Below are positions 1 to 7,784 of a stretch of 57,339 nucleotides of DNA, piece by piece; the first letter of the stretch is position 1; every line of letters starts with the position of its first letter. Source of the DNA: UBA5905 sp964609975 (GTDB lineage: Bacteria; Bacillota; Clostridia; Oscillospirales; Acutalibacteraceae). The position numbers and the translations under genes were made by a program. Location: NCBI GenBank assembly GCA_964609975.1, contig CAZSTR010000009.1, forward strand, positions 1-57,339. Direction: 5' to 3'. Below the pieces are notes generated by a model, which saw nothing but the letters and a program-made list of their open reading frames with translations, did not search any database and was not told the DNA's origin.

Positions 1-40
1 GAGTGTCCTCTCCCAACTCTCAGGTTGGTTAAGAACACTC
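1..40. repeat. Nested inverted repeat at window edge
   Basis: GAGTGT at 1-6 pairs with ACACTC at 35-40, and CCAAC pairs with GTTGG inside it. It lies just downstream of the tRNA-Pro gene in that gene's direction of transcription. It may be its terminator or a processing hairpin, but the T-run that would settle this lies outside the window. Confidence 0.4.
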
Positions 41-44
41 GATA

Positions 45-121
45 TGGTCCGAGTGGCGAGACTTGAACTCACGGCCTCTTGACCCCCAGTCAAGCGCGCT
101 ACCAACTGCGCCACACCCGGA
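45..121 (-). tRNA. tRNA-Pro (anticodon GGG)
   Basis: The reverse strand folds as a full 77-nt cloverleaf. The 7-bp acceptor stem TCCGGGT/ACTCGGA has one G-T pair, the anticodon stem CTTGA/TCAAG frames a loop with GGG, the T arm is intact with TTCAAGT, and CCA is encoded. It reads CCC and CCU proline codons. A hairpin TTGCAGT/ACTGCAA lies between its promoter and the 5' end. Confidence 0.95.
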
Positions 122-153
122 TATTTGCAGTCGCTTTCGCAACTGCAAGCGGT

Positions 154-182
154 ATTATAGCACGACTGTGCAAAAAAAGCAA
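154..182 (-). promoter_or_regulatory. Promoter of tRNA-Pro
   Basis: On the minus strand TTGCTT and TATAAT are separated by 17 bp. The -10 box lies about 30 nt upstream of the mature tRNA 5' end. Confidence 0.65.
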
Positions 183-265
183 GCCCCAATTATGATTTTT
201 TTCGTTTTTCCAAAAAAAGGCCGTTTTTTGTCGTTTTCCGTCGCCGGCGCGACAAGGGCCGTCGC

Positions 266-943
266 TCAGGGCCGACAGGCGGTCGACTCCTCTGTCGTCC
301 GCTTCTCCGCCGCGACCGCGACGGGACGCAGCCAGGAAAAGCGCGGCTCCAGTCGCTTCCAGGCCAACCCAATCAGCCAATAGGACAGCGTTCCGGCGAC
401 AAAGCCCACCAGCGCGCCACCGAGAATATCCGACGCATAGTGCACCACCAGATAAATCCGGGAAAAGCCCACCAGCGCCGCCAGCAGAAAGCTGCACCAG
501 CTATACCGCTTGTCCCCGCACCAGAACAGGGCCGTCATCGCCGCGAAGGAGGCGGTGGCATGGCCGGAGGGAAAGGAATAAATCTCATTCTCCACGCTGC
601 TTCCGATTTCCTGCCACCAAAGGAAAAACTGGCTCAGCTCGTCCGCATAGGGACGGGGGCGGGCGATGAAGTTTTTCAGCAACAAATTGGTGAACAACAG
701 CCCAAAAATCAGCGAAAACAACAGCGTCGTTCCGGCGCGCCGACTGCGGCGAAAGGCCACGAGCAACAAGCCGAGGGCAATGAAAAACAGCCCTTTTTCT
801 CCCAAAAGCGTCACCGCCGGGAAAAAACGGTCAAAAAACGCGCCGGCGCCGCCGGAATGAAGCGAAAACGCAAACTCAGCCACTGACTGGTCGAAGCCTC
901 CGAAAAAACTGTTCAGCCACGCGGCAAATGCGGTCAACGGCAT
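266..943 (-). CDS. PAP2-family membrane phosphatase
   Basis: A 225-residue membrane protein of the type 2 phosphatidic acid phosphatase superfamily. The three signature motifs are in order: a lysine at 90 followed by RPRP at 95-98, PSGH at 125-128, and SR at 161-162 with H168 and D172. H128 and H168 would form the catalytic pair. Hydrophobic segments near 51-65, 72-89, 130-140, 150-170 and 173-192 suggest five or six membrane spans with the active site on the outer face. Members dephosphorylate undecaprenyl pyrophosphate or lipid phosphates; the exact substrate cannot be read from the sequence. The ATG is preceded by GGGGAG at a fair distance. It faces away from the carboxypeptidase gene and looks monocistronic. 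Confidence 0.85.
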   Translation of the reverse strand: MPLTAFAAWLNSFFGGFDQSVAEFAFSLHSGGAGAFFDRFFPAVTLLGEKGLFFIALGLLLVAFRRSRRAGTTLLFSLIFGLLFTNLLLKNFIARPRPYADELSQFFLWWQEIGSSVENEIYSFPSGHATASFAAMTALFWCGDKRYSWCSFLLAALVGFSRIYLVVHYASDILGGALVGFVAGTLSYWLIGLAWKRLEPRFSWLRPVAVAAEKRTTEESTACRP

Positions 944-1028
944 CCTGAAAACTCCCCTTCTGTCGAAATTCGAATGTCTCGATGCTCATTGTAGCACAGT
1001 CTGCGGGATTTGTCCAGCCCTTCCGCCT

Positions 1029-1598
1029 TCACCGCTCCACGCACTGGGAAACCAAATTATAGTCGTTGGTGAGCACCGTGTCGATGCCCATCCTCAAAAA
1101 GCTTTTCGTCTCCTCCGGGTCATCCGACCAGAACACATTGCAACGAATCCCGTGTTCATGGACCTGACGAATCATTTCTTCATTAAAGTAGGGCTTGAAC
1201 AGCTGCACCTTTTCACAGCCGAAACGAATCGCCCGCTCCACAATATTCCAGCGGGGCGGAAGCGCCCCGACACAAATCGGGATGTCCGGAGCATAGGCCT
1301 TGAACTGGAGAATCTGCTCGTCGGTTTCCAGCATAAAATAGGCGTGCTGTTCCGCTCCATAGCGCCGCAGTAGCTCCACGATGCGCTTCATATGCTTTTC
1401 CGGATAAGGTGCGCCGTCATAGGACAAAGGCTTCACATGGATATTCATAATCACCTGGCCGGCGAATTTTCGCAAAATATCCTCAAAGCGCACCACCGTC
1501 AGCCAGCCGGTTTTCCCCTTCATATTGGCCAGCACCTCCCCCTTGGGGGACACGGCCATGCTCGCCCCGCACACCGGCGACTCCTCCCCGAAGCTCAC
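1029..1598 (-). pseudogene. 5'-truncated glycerophosphodiester phosphodiesterase remnant
   Basis: The 189 codons match the C-terminal two thirds of a GDPD/UgpQ-like TIM barrel: a strand with NIHVKP, then WNIVERAIRFGCEKVQ, FKPYFNEEMI, and the family ending with VFWSDDPEE and GIDTVLTNDY. The N-terminal part that carries the catalytic HRG and ExD motifs is missing. The frame can be followed upstream to about 1650, where a TAG stops it, and no good start or ribosome-binding site is found; the only candidate is the GTG at 1598. The promoter of the divergent carboxypeptidase occupies the place of the lost 5' end. I infer an old deletion leaving an inactive remnant; the family assignment is firm, the lack of function likely. 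Confidence 0.7.
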
Positions 1599-1655
1599 CG
1601 AGGAGCGCAGAACATAGGCGTTGGTGTTATACGCAAAAAAAGCCGGCTTCGCCTA

Positions 1656-1684
1656 TGGACAACCCCGCCAAAAGCCGCTATAAT
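1656..1684 (+). promoter_or_regulatory. Promoter of the D,D-carboxypeptidase gene
   Basis: TGGACA and TATAAT are separated by 17 bp, about 70 nt before the start codon at 1755. Confidence 0.65.
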
Positions 1685-1754
1685 AGGACATATATGCAAA
1701 TACGGCGGTGCTTTCCCGGAACAAAAGGCCGCCTTAAAACGAGGAGTGACTTCC

Positions 1755-2531
1755 ATGTCGAAAAAGCTTCGCTTTCACCGTCCCCGCCATAGCCGAGCGA
1801 GCCGAACGATTCTTTGGTGGCTGGCGATTCCGGCGGCGCTGGTTCTGCTTCTGTTTTGGCGGTTTCTGCCGAAAACACCGGCGGACACCCCCGCCTCCTC
1901 ACTGCCTCCCGAAGCGTCCGGCGAATCGGCGCCCGCCACCGACCCGGACGCCTGGACCGCCGCCGACCCGAAATGGATGCTTCGACTGGTGAACCCCTGG
2001 AGCTTCCTGCCCGAAGGCTATGCCCCGGCGCTCACCGAGCTTATCAACGGCCAAAGAGTGGACGAGCGGTGCTATCCGGCGCTGCAGGAGATGATGGACG
2101 CCTGCCGGGCGGCGGGGAACCGGCCGCTGATTTGCTCCTCCTACCGTTCCTGGGACACCCAAGCCCGGCTGTTCAACACCGACGTGGAGCTTTGGAAAAA
2201 CCAGGGCTACAGCCAGGCGGATGCCGAACGAAAAACCGCCGAGAAGGTGGCAGTGCCCGGCACAAGCGAGCATCAGCTGGGGCTGGCCGTGGACATCGTG
2301 GATTTGAGCTATCAGCTATTGGAGGAGGGGCAGGAAAACACCGCAACCCAAAAATGGCTGATGGAAAACTGCTGGAAATATGGCTTCATTCTGCGCTTTC
2401 CAAAGGATAAAACCACCATCACCGGCATCGCCTATGAGCCGTGGCATTATCGCTATGTGGGCCAGGAGGCCGCCGAGGCCATTGCGAAGGACGGCCTTTG
2501 TCTGGAGGAATATCTGCAACAGCTTTCCTGA
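1755..2531 (+). CDS. VanY-type D-alanyl-D-alanine carboxypeptidase
   Basis: A 258-residue zinc peptidase anchored by one N-terminal membrane helix (about 18-36) after a basic stretch, followed by a Pro/Ser/Ala-rich linker to about 68. The catalytic domain shows SSYRS at 128-132, SEHQLGLAVDI at 171-181 with zinc ligands H173 and D180, and EPWHYRYVG at 228-236 with the general base E228 and ligand H231. It would trim terminal D-Ala from peptidoglycan stem peptides outside the membrane. The ATG at 1755 was chosen because GAGGAG lies just upstream and the hydrophobic anchor then falls at the N-terminus; the open frame starts farther upstream but has no ribosome-binding site there. No van resistance genes are nearby, so a housekeeping cell-wall role is more likely. 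Confidence 0.88.
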   Translation: MSKKLRFHRPRHSRASRTILWWLAIPAALVLLLFWRFLPKTPADTPASSLPPEASGESAPATDPDAWTAADPKWMLRLVNPWSFLPEGYAPALTELINGQRVDERCYPALQEMMDACRAAGNRPLICSSYRSWDTQARLFNTDVELWKNQGYSQADAERKTAEKVAVPGTSEHQLGLAVDIVDLSYQLLEEGQENTATQKWLMENCWKYGFILRFPKDKTTITGIAYEPWHYRYVGQEAAEAIAKDGLCLEEYLQQLS

Positions 2532-2558
2532 CACAGCTTTTCCGTCCCCATTTTTCTC

Positions 2559-2587
2559 TTGCAAAAGGAACCAAAATATGCTTTAAT
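2559..2587 (+). promoter_or_regulatory. Promoter of the AraC-family gene
   Basis: TTGCAA and TTTAAT are separated by 17 bp, about 40 nt upstream of the start codon. Confidence 0.55.
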
Positions 2588-2625
2588 ACCCTCAACAACA
2601 CAAAAACGGACAGGGGGTCCTTTTT

Positions 2626-3609
2626 ATGAACTATAACATCGAAAACTCCAGCGGACGACGGCTGGTCTGGATTTCCAAACACACCATCCAAGGCCCGCGC
2701 ACCCTGCCAAAGCACCACCACGCCCTCTTGGAAATGTCCTGCGTCGTGCGCGGCACCGGCACCTATCGGATAAACGGCGCAGACTATGATATGCGGCCGG
2801 GAGATATTTTCCTGTTTGCGCCCACCGACGAGCACAATCTGGAGCTGGGACACGAACAGCTGGAGCATATCGTGGTGCATCTGGAGCCGTCCTTCGTCTG
2901 GAACGCACTGGGAAATGACATGGATTATAAATATCTCATGGTGTTTTTCTGCCGCAATCCCCGTTTTCTCTGCCGGCTGGACCGGGACAATCCCGCCGCG
3001 CCCCAGCTCAACCGCTGGTTTCAGGAAATCTGGCAGGAAAGCCGGGAGCAAAAGGATTGCTATGAGTTGATGATCAAAATCCGCATCCAGTCCATTCTGG
3101 CACAAATTATTCGCAGCTATTCCTGCATCGACACCTCGAAGGTCGCCCGCGCCGCCTCCAACGGCGAGCTGGAGTGCATAAGCCAGGTTCTCCACTATAT
3201 CGACACCCATCTAGAGGAGGAAATCCGCCTGCCGGAACTGGCCGCCATCGCTCATGTCAGCCCCTCCTATTTTTCCACCCTGTTCAAGCAATACAACGGC
3301 CTTCCGCCCATGGAATATGTCATCGGCCAACGGGTGCGCCGCGCCGCCGAATATATCCGCACCACCGACCTGCCTCTGGGACAGGTGGCGGCCGTTTGCG
3401 GCTTCAACAACAACACCAACTTCTATAAAGCCTTCAAGCGCATCACCGGCCGCACCCCGGCCGTCTATCGCCAGAATGCCAACGAACCGGCGGAAAGCCT
3501 GGAGCCGCCCATCGTTTCCACCGAGGCCGCCTTCCCCCAGGAGCCGCCTCCGGCGGCTCCTCAAATTCCCGATTATACCGCCGACCCCTGTCGGCTTTGC
3601 TCCTTTTGA
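2626..3609 (+). CDS. AraC-family transcriptional regulator with cupin sensor domain
   Basis: A 327-residue regulator. The N-terminal cupin half has the pattern PKHHHALLEMS, then GxYRINGADYDMRPGDIFLFAP, typical of sugar-sensing AraC proteins. The C-terminal half carries the two helix-turn-helix units: LPELAAIAHVSPSYFSTLFKQ around 205-225 and LPLGQVAAVCGFNNNTNFYKAF around 247-270, ending in GRTPAVYRQ. A Pro/Ala-rich tail of about 45 residues follows. Such proteins usually regulate carbohydrate genes, but no obvious target lies next to it; the following genes are of general function. The ligand is unknown. Confidence 0.9.
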   Translation: MNYNIENSSGRRLVWISKHTIQGPRTLPKHHHALLEMSCVVRGTGTYRINGADYDMRPGDIFLFAPTDEHNLELGHEQLEHIVVHLEPSFVWNALGNDMDYKYLMVFFCRNPRFLCRLDRDNPAAPQLNRWFQEIWQESREQKDCYELMIKIRIQSILAQIIRSYSCIDTSKVARAASNGELECISQVLHYIDTHLEEEIRLPELAAIAHVSPSYFSTLFKQYNGLPPMEYVIGQRVRRAAEYIRTTDLPLGQVAAVCGFNNNTNFYKAFKRITGRTPAVYRQNANEPAESLEPPIVSTEAAFPQEPPPAAPQIPDYTADPCRLCSF

Positions 3610-3637
3610 ACCGTAAAACGAGAAAGGATGAGCGTTT

Positions 3638-4264
3638 GTGTATACCCCCGTTGCCGACACACAGCAGGTTTCGGTGCAATCCTTCGCTGCGGCGCTGGCG
3701 GAACCACCCCCGGCTGCCTATGACCCCGCCCGCTGGCTGTATATTCCCTGCCGGCTGGAGCCTTATCGGTATATTCTCGCCACCCGCGGCGAAAGACCCC
3801 TCATTTGCATCGGCATCAACCCCTCCACCGCCCAGCCGGACGATTTGGACAACACCCTCAAATCGGTGGAGCGCATCGCCAAGGGCAATGGCTTCGACAG
3901 CTTCGTGATGTTCAATGTCTATGCCCAGCGCGCCACCGACCCGGATCACATGGACGCGGAATGTAACGCCTTTCTCCACCGGGAAAACATGGCCGCCTTC
4001 CGCTATATTCTCAGCGAAAGCGCGGCTCATGCCACCCCCACCGTCTGGGCCGCCTGGGGCACCATCATCGAAAAGCGCCCCTATCTTTGGGATTGTCTGC
4101 GAGACATGATTTCCATCGGCGAGGAATACGGCGCCCGCTGGGTCACGGCGGGACGCCGCTCAAAAAAGGGACACCCCCATCACCCGCTGTATCTGCGGGC
4201 GGACAGTCCGCTGGACGATTTCGACGCCGCCGCCTATCAGAGAGAGGGCGAGGGACGCCGATGA
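3638..4264 (+). CDS. DUF1643 domain protein
   Basis: A 208-residue protein with the conserved core of DUF1643: ICIGINPSTAQPDDLDNTLKS, a FVMFNVYAQRATDP segment, WAAWGT, and a C-terminal KKGHPHHPLYL. The family is common beside nucleotide or RNA modification genes and has no established activity. The GTG start at 3638 has AGAAAGGA upstream. The stop overlaps the ATG of the pseudouridine synthase gene (ATGA), so the two are translationally coupled and probably act in the same process. Confidence 0.8.
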   Translation: MYTPVADTQQVSVQSFAAALAEPPPAAYDPARWLYIPCRLEPYRYILATRGERPLICIGINPSTAQPDDLDNTLKSVERIAKGNGFDSFVMFNVYAQRATDPDHMDAECNAFLHRENMAAFRYILSESAAHATPTVWAAWGTIIEKRPYLWDCLRDMISIGEEYGARWVTAGRRSKKGHPHHPLYLRADSPLDDFDAAAYQREGEGRR

Positions 4265-5085
4265 TTCGTATAATGTATGAGGACAGCGCTCTGGTGGTTT
4301 GCGAAAAGCCAGTGGGCGTGCTGTCCGCCCCAGAATCGGGAAAAAGGCGGGATATGCCCGCCCTGTTGAAAAAGCAGACCGGAGCCTATCGCATTGATGT
4401 GATTCACCGACTGGATCAGCCGGTGGGCGGCGTCATGGTCTATTCCAAAAGCGACCGGGCCACGCCGGGGCTGTACCGCCAGATGGCCGGCCATCGCTTC
4501 ACGAAGGAATATCTGGCGGTGGTTTGTGGCCGGCCGTTCCCCCAGCCGGAGGGACAGCTACAGGACTGGCTCCTGAAGGATCGAAAGCATTGCTTCTCCC
4601 GCACCGTGCCGCCCGGCACCCCCGACGCAAAGCCAGCCTCTCTGCGCTATCGCTTTCTGGACACCGTCGAAGCCCCCGAAGGGCCGCTCAGCCTGGTGAA
4701 GGTGGGGCTGGACACCGGACGCACCCACCAAATCCGCGTGCAGCTCTCCTCCCGAAAATGCCCCATTTTGGGGGATGGGAAATACGGCGGGCGCGCTGTG
4801 CTCGCCATGAAAGGGCTGGGACTTTGGTCCTATCGGCTTGCCTTTAACCATCCCACCCAAAGGACTCTTTTGGACGAGGTGTGCCCGCCGCCCCGCGAAT
4901 ACCCCTGGACGCTTTTTGACAAAGGGCTGTTTTCGCTCCCCGTTCCGCCGAAGGGGGAGCGGCCGGTGTCTTCAGAAGCCGAAAAAACGGGAAAGGCCAA
5001 AAACAGCCAAACCGCTTTTTGGGGAAAGGCTCCCAAAAGCCGAATGGGCAAAAGCCGCGGGAAAAGCTGGAAAAGCTGGAAATAA
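4261..5085 (+). CDS. RluA-family pseudouridine synthase
   Basis: A 274-residue enzyme that would convert uridine to pseudouridine in rRNA or tRNA. The core begins with YEDSALVVCEKPVGVLS, and the catalytic motif HRLDQPVGG (about 49-57, nucleophile D52) is intact. The RluA signature TGRTHQIRVQL and GDGKYGG follow. There is no N-terminal S4 domain, as in short RluA-like paralogues. The last 45 residues are a low-complexity basic tail rich in Lys, Ser and Trp, encoded by a run of repeated AAAAGCC/AAAGCTGG units. The ATG at 4261 overlaps the preceding stop and fits the family start. Confidence 0.88.
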   Translation: MIRIMYEDSALVVCEKPVGVLSAPESGKRRDMPALLKKQTGAYRIDVIHRLDQPVGGVMVYSKSDRATPGLYRQMAGHRFTKEYLAVVCGRPFPQPEGQLQDWLLKDRKHCFSRTVPPGTPDAKPASLRYRFLDTVEAPEGPLSLVKVGLDTGRTHQIRVQLSSRKCPILGDGKYGGRAVLAMKGLGLWSYRLAFNHPTQRTLLDEVCPPPREYPWTLFDKGLFSLPVPPKGERPVSSEAEKTGKAKNSQTAFWGKAPKSRMGKSRGKSWKSWK

Positions 5086-5088
5086 AAA

Positions 5089-5134
5089 ATGTCCGTCGGC
5101 AAAAGCCGTCGGACATTGTAAAAATCGTTTTTTC
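5089..5134. terminator. Bidirectional terminator between rluA-like and XRE genes
   Basis: A stem of 12 bp with one mismatch (5089-5100 with 5105-5116) and an AAAA loop. There is an A-rich flank on the left and a T-run at about 5128-5134 on the right, serving the two converging genes. Confidence 0.75.
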
Positions 5135-5135
5135 T

Positions 5136-5837
5136 TTAAGCGTTCAAATTCTTTTCCGCCTGACGGAGCAAATTCAGCAGAGAATTGGCGAAAAGCGGAT
5201 ATTGCGCCGCCAAATCGTCCGGCAAAATCGCCGGCAAATGGGCAGCATCCACGCCCGCCGCGCCATCCACACTTCCGCCCCGCGCCAGCTCGCCCGCCCG
5301 CGCGGCCGAACGGGCCGCCGAGGCCAGCGCCGCCGAGGCATAGCCATATTCCGGCACGGAGAACATCGCCGGCGGATTTTTCGGATTCGCCGCATAGATT
5401 TTCCGGAACACCACATAGGTAGCCTGTATCAGGCAGTTGGACGCTTCCAGCGTCAAAGCCTTGTTATTGCATTTTTGTAAAAGGTCGAACAACACCTGCA
5501 GAGAGTTGACCAACAGCTTTTTGTTCAGCGTCGGAAGCACGCCGCCGGCCTGCATCCGCTTGTCCTGAATCGCGGGATCCTCCTCAGGGATTTCCTCCAC
5601 GGCGATCATCGCTCCGCTTTTGTCCGCCGTGCGCCCCAGCAGATAATCGCAGGAAACTCCATAATAATCCGCCGCCCGCACCACGAAATCCAGTCCACAT
5701 TCCCGGATCCCCTTCTCATAATGGGACAGCAATGCTTGGGAAACGCCCAGCGCGCAGGCGGCATTCTTCTGGCTGATTCCCTTTTCCTTACGCAACAGGG
5801 TCATAATCCGCGGAAACGCAGCGTTCACCGGCGCCAT
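5136..5837 (-). CDS. XRE-family helix-turn-helix regulator
   Basis: A 233-residue protein with a Cro/CI-type DNA-binding domain at about 10-66 (RKEKGISQKNAACALGVSQ, then LLSHYEKGIRECGLDFVVRAADYYGVSCDYLLGR). The remaining 165 residues form a helical region of unknown function, with an Ala-rich part near 165-185. This two-part layout is common in Ruminococcaceae genomes. The start ATG is the first of the frame and lies 65 nt downstream of a good promoter. No target operator could be assigned. Confidence 0.8.
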   Translation of the reverse strand: MAPVNAAFPRIMTLLRKEKGISQKNAACALGVSQALLSHYEKGIRECGLDFVVRAADYYGVSCDYLLGRTADKSGAMIAVEEIPEEDPAIQDKRMQAGGVLPTLNKKLLVNSLQVLFDLLQKCNNKALTLEASNCLIQATYVVFRKIYAANPKNPPAMFSVPEYGYASAALASAARSAARAGELARGGSVDGAAGVDAAHLPAILPDDLAAQYPLFANSLLNLLRQAEKNLNA

Positions 5838-5901
5838 CTCCTCTCAACCGTTCTCACATCCGCAAAATCCGTTTTCGACAGAATTTGACGGAAACAGATA
5901 A

Positions 5902-5930
5902 ATTCTACTCCCATTTTTTTCGCTTGTCAA
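5902..5930 (-). promoter_or_regulatory. Promoter of the XRE regulator
   Basis: On the minus strand TTGACA and TAGAAT are separated by 17 bp. Confidence 0.65.
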
Positions 5931-6011
5931 GAGCAATTTTACAGAAAGTAGATTTTTGGTGAATTATCACAAATCCACCATAGAAACCGCCAAAAAGAAA
6001 GGAACGAACCT

Positions 6012-6635
6012 ATGAAAACCTATAAAATTCACCTGCTGCGCCACGGCCTCACCGAGGCGAACGCCGAGGGGCGCTATATCGGCCGACGGGATCTTCCCCT
6101 GTCCCCAGAGGGACTGGCCGAGCTGCTGAAGCTCAAGGAGGACTATGCCTATCCCGGCGGCGTGCGCTTTTTCACAAGCCCGGCCACCCGCTGCCGCCAA
6201 ACGCTGGAGGTGCTGTATCCCGGCTGCTCTCCCACGCCGGTGGAGGGACTGCAGGAATGTGACTTCGGCGAATGGGAGGGAAAACGCCTGGCGGAGCTGA
6301 AGGCGGACGAGCATTTTCTCCAATGGATGGAGGGGCGGCGGCGGGATATCCCCGGCGGCGAGGATGCGGACGAATTCCGTCAGCGGGTCTGTGGCGCCTT
6401 CGAGGCGGTGGTGGATGGGCTGATCCACCGAGGCGAAACCGAGGCAGTGATTTGCACCCACGGGGGTGTCATCACCATGCTCATGCAAATCTATTCTCTC
6501 CCCCGGCTGGAGCCGAAGGACTGTCTGGCCGCGCCCGGTCAGGGCTTCACCCTCCGGGTGACCCCCTCCGTCTGGATGAGCGAGCCGCTGGCAGAGGCGC
6601 TGTGCATCATTCCGTGGAAAAAAGAACAGGCTTGA
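6012..6635 (+). CDS. Histidine phosphatase family protein
   Basis: A 207-residue member of the phosphoglycerate mutase-like superfamily. The phosphohistidine motif LRHGLTEAN places the nucleophile at H11. FTSPATRCRQT carries the second phosphate-binding arginine, ECDFGEWEG follows, and CTHGGVI near 149 carries the second catalytic histidine. The EWEG pattern resembles alpha-ribazole phosphatase (CobC) and small-molecule phosphatases more than glycolytic mutase. No cobalamin genes lie nearby, so the substrate is open. The start has an AAAGGA site a few bases upstream. Confidence 0.82.
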   Translation: MKTYKIHLLRHGLTEANAEGRYIGRRDLPLSPEGLAELLKLKEDYAYPGGVRFFTSPATRCRQTLEVLYPGCSPTPVEGLQECDFGEWEGKRLAELKADEHFLQWMEGRRRDIPGGEDADEFRQRVCGAFEAVVDGLIHRGETEAVICTHGGVITMLMQIYSLPRLEPKDCLAAPGQGFTLRVTPSVWMSEPLAEALCIIPWKKEQA

Positions 6636-6687
6636 CCCCGTATTTCGCTTTGTTTTTGGATAAATCCGATATTTTTTCATAAAGCTA

Positions 6688-6715
6688 TTCCCATTTTGAA
6701 AAAAAGTGCTATAAT
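6688..6715 (+). promoter_or_regulatory. Promoter of fba (extended -10)
   Basis: The -10 box TATAAT at 6710-6715 is preceded by TGC, an extended -10, with a weak -35 TTCCCA 16 bp upstream. The stronger-looking TTGAAA at 6696 is too close to serve as -35. Confidence 0.5.
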
Positions 6716-6748
6716 AAAGTCAGAAATAAATTTTCAGGAGGTTTCATT

Positions 6749-7690
6749 ATGCCACTCGTCAACACAACCGAAATGTTCAAGAAAGCCTATGAAGGCGGCT
6801 ATGCCATCGGCGCCTTCAATGTCAACAACATGGAAATCGTCCAGGGAATCGTGGACGCCTGCAAGGAGCTGAACTCCCCCGTGATCCTGCAGGTTTCCGG
6901 CAGCGCGCGGAAATACGCCCATCACAAGTATCTCTACAACATGGTGCAGGCGGCCGTCGAGGAGACCGGTCTGCCTATCGCCCTGCATCTGGATCACGGC
7001 TCCAGCTTCGAGCTGTGCAAGGATTGCATCGACGGCGGCTTCACCTCTGTGATGATCGACGGCTCCCACCTCTCCTATGAAGAGAATGTGGAGCTGACCC
7101 GCAAGGTCGTGGAATATGCCCACGCCCACACTCCCTATGTGACCGTCGAGGGCGAGCTGGGCCAGCTGGCCGGCGTGGAGGATGAGGTCAGCGTGGAGGC
7201 CGACAAGGCCAACTATACCGACCCCGACCAGGTGGAGGATTTCGTCAAGCGCACCGGCGTGGACTCGCTGGCCATCGCCATCGGAACCAGCCACGGCGCC
7301 TTCAAGTTCAAGCCCGGCCAGAAGCCCCAGCTGCGCTTTGACATTCTGCAGGAGGTCATGAACCGTTTGCCCGGCTTCCCCATCGTGCTTCACGGCGCTT
7401 CCTCTGTGATGCCGGAATATGTGGCCACGGTCAACAAATACGGCGGCCAGATGGCGGATGCCATCGGTATTCCGGAGGATATGCTGCGCACCGCGGCTTC
7501 CATGGCCGTGTGCAAAATCAATGTGGACTCCGACCTGCGTCTGGCGCTGACCGCCGGCATCCGCGAGTGTCTCTCGGAGAATCCCACCGTGTTTGACCCC
7601 CGGAAATATCTGGGCGTCGGCCGCGACAACATCACCGCCGTCGTCAAGCACAAAATCGAGAGCGTTTTGGGCAGCGCAAACCGCGCCTGA
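6749..7690 (+). CDS. fba: Class II fructose-bisphosphate aldolase
   Basis: A 313-residue zinc aldolase that splits fructose 1,6-bisphosphate into dihydroxyacetone phosphate and glyceraldehyde 3-phosphate. It opens with MPLVNTTEMFKKAYEGGYAI and GAFNVNN, has HLDHG with D82 and zinc ligand H83, GEVE-like EGELGQLAGVED, the zinc ligand histidines in GTSHGAFKF and LHGASS, and a conserved KINVDSDLR. Length and order match the Gram-positive class IIB enzymes. AGGAGG precedes the ATG. It is monocistronic: a promoter lies just upstream and a hairpin follows. Confidence 0.95.
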   Translation: MPLVNTTEMFKKAYEGGYAIGAFNVNNMEIVQGIVDACKELNSPVILQVSGSARKYAHHKYLYNMVQAAVEETGLPIALHLDHGSSFELCKDCIDGGFTSVMIDGSHLSYEENVELTRKVVEYAHAHTPYVTVEGELGQLAGVEDEVSVEADKANYTDPDQVEDFVKRTGVDSLAIAIGTSHGAFKFKPGQKPQLRFDILQEVMNRLPGFPIVLHGASSVMPEYVATVNKYGGQMADAIGIPEDMLRTAASMAVCKINVDSDLRLALTAGIRECLSENPTVFDPRKYLGVGRDNITAVVKHKIESVLGSANRA

Positions 7691-7708
7691 CCTGTTTTGA
7701 AACCATCC

Positions 7709-7756
7709 GGGGTGTTCCTCCCGCGGCCAAAGGGCTGCGGGGGAACCCCCTTCTTT
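7709..7756 (+). terminator. Terminator after fba
   Basis: A long GC-rich hairpin: GGGG...TTCC.CCCGC pairs with GCGGG.GGAACCCC across a short loop, followed by the T-rich CTTCTTTAT. Confidence 0.6.
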
Positions 7757-7784
7757 ATGCCAAAACCAAAAGGAGGAAACCGCC

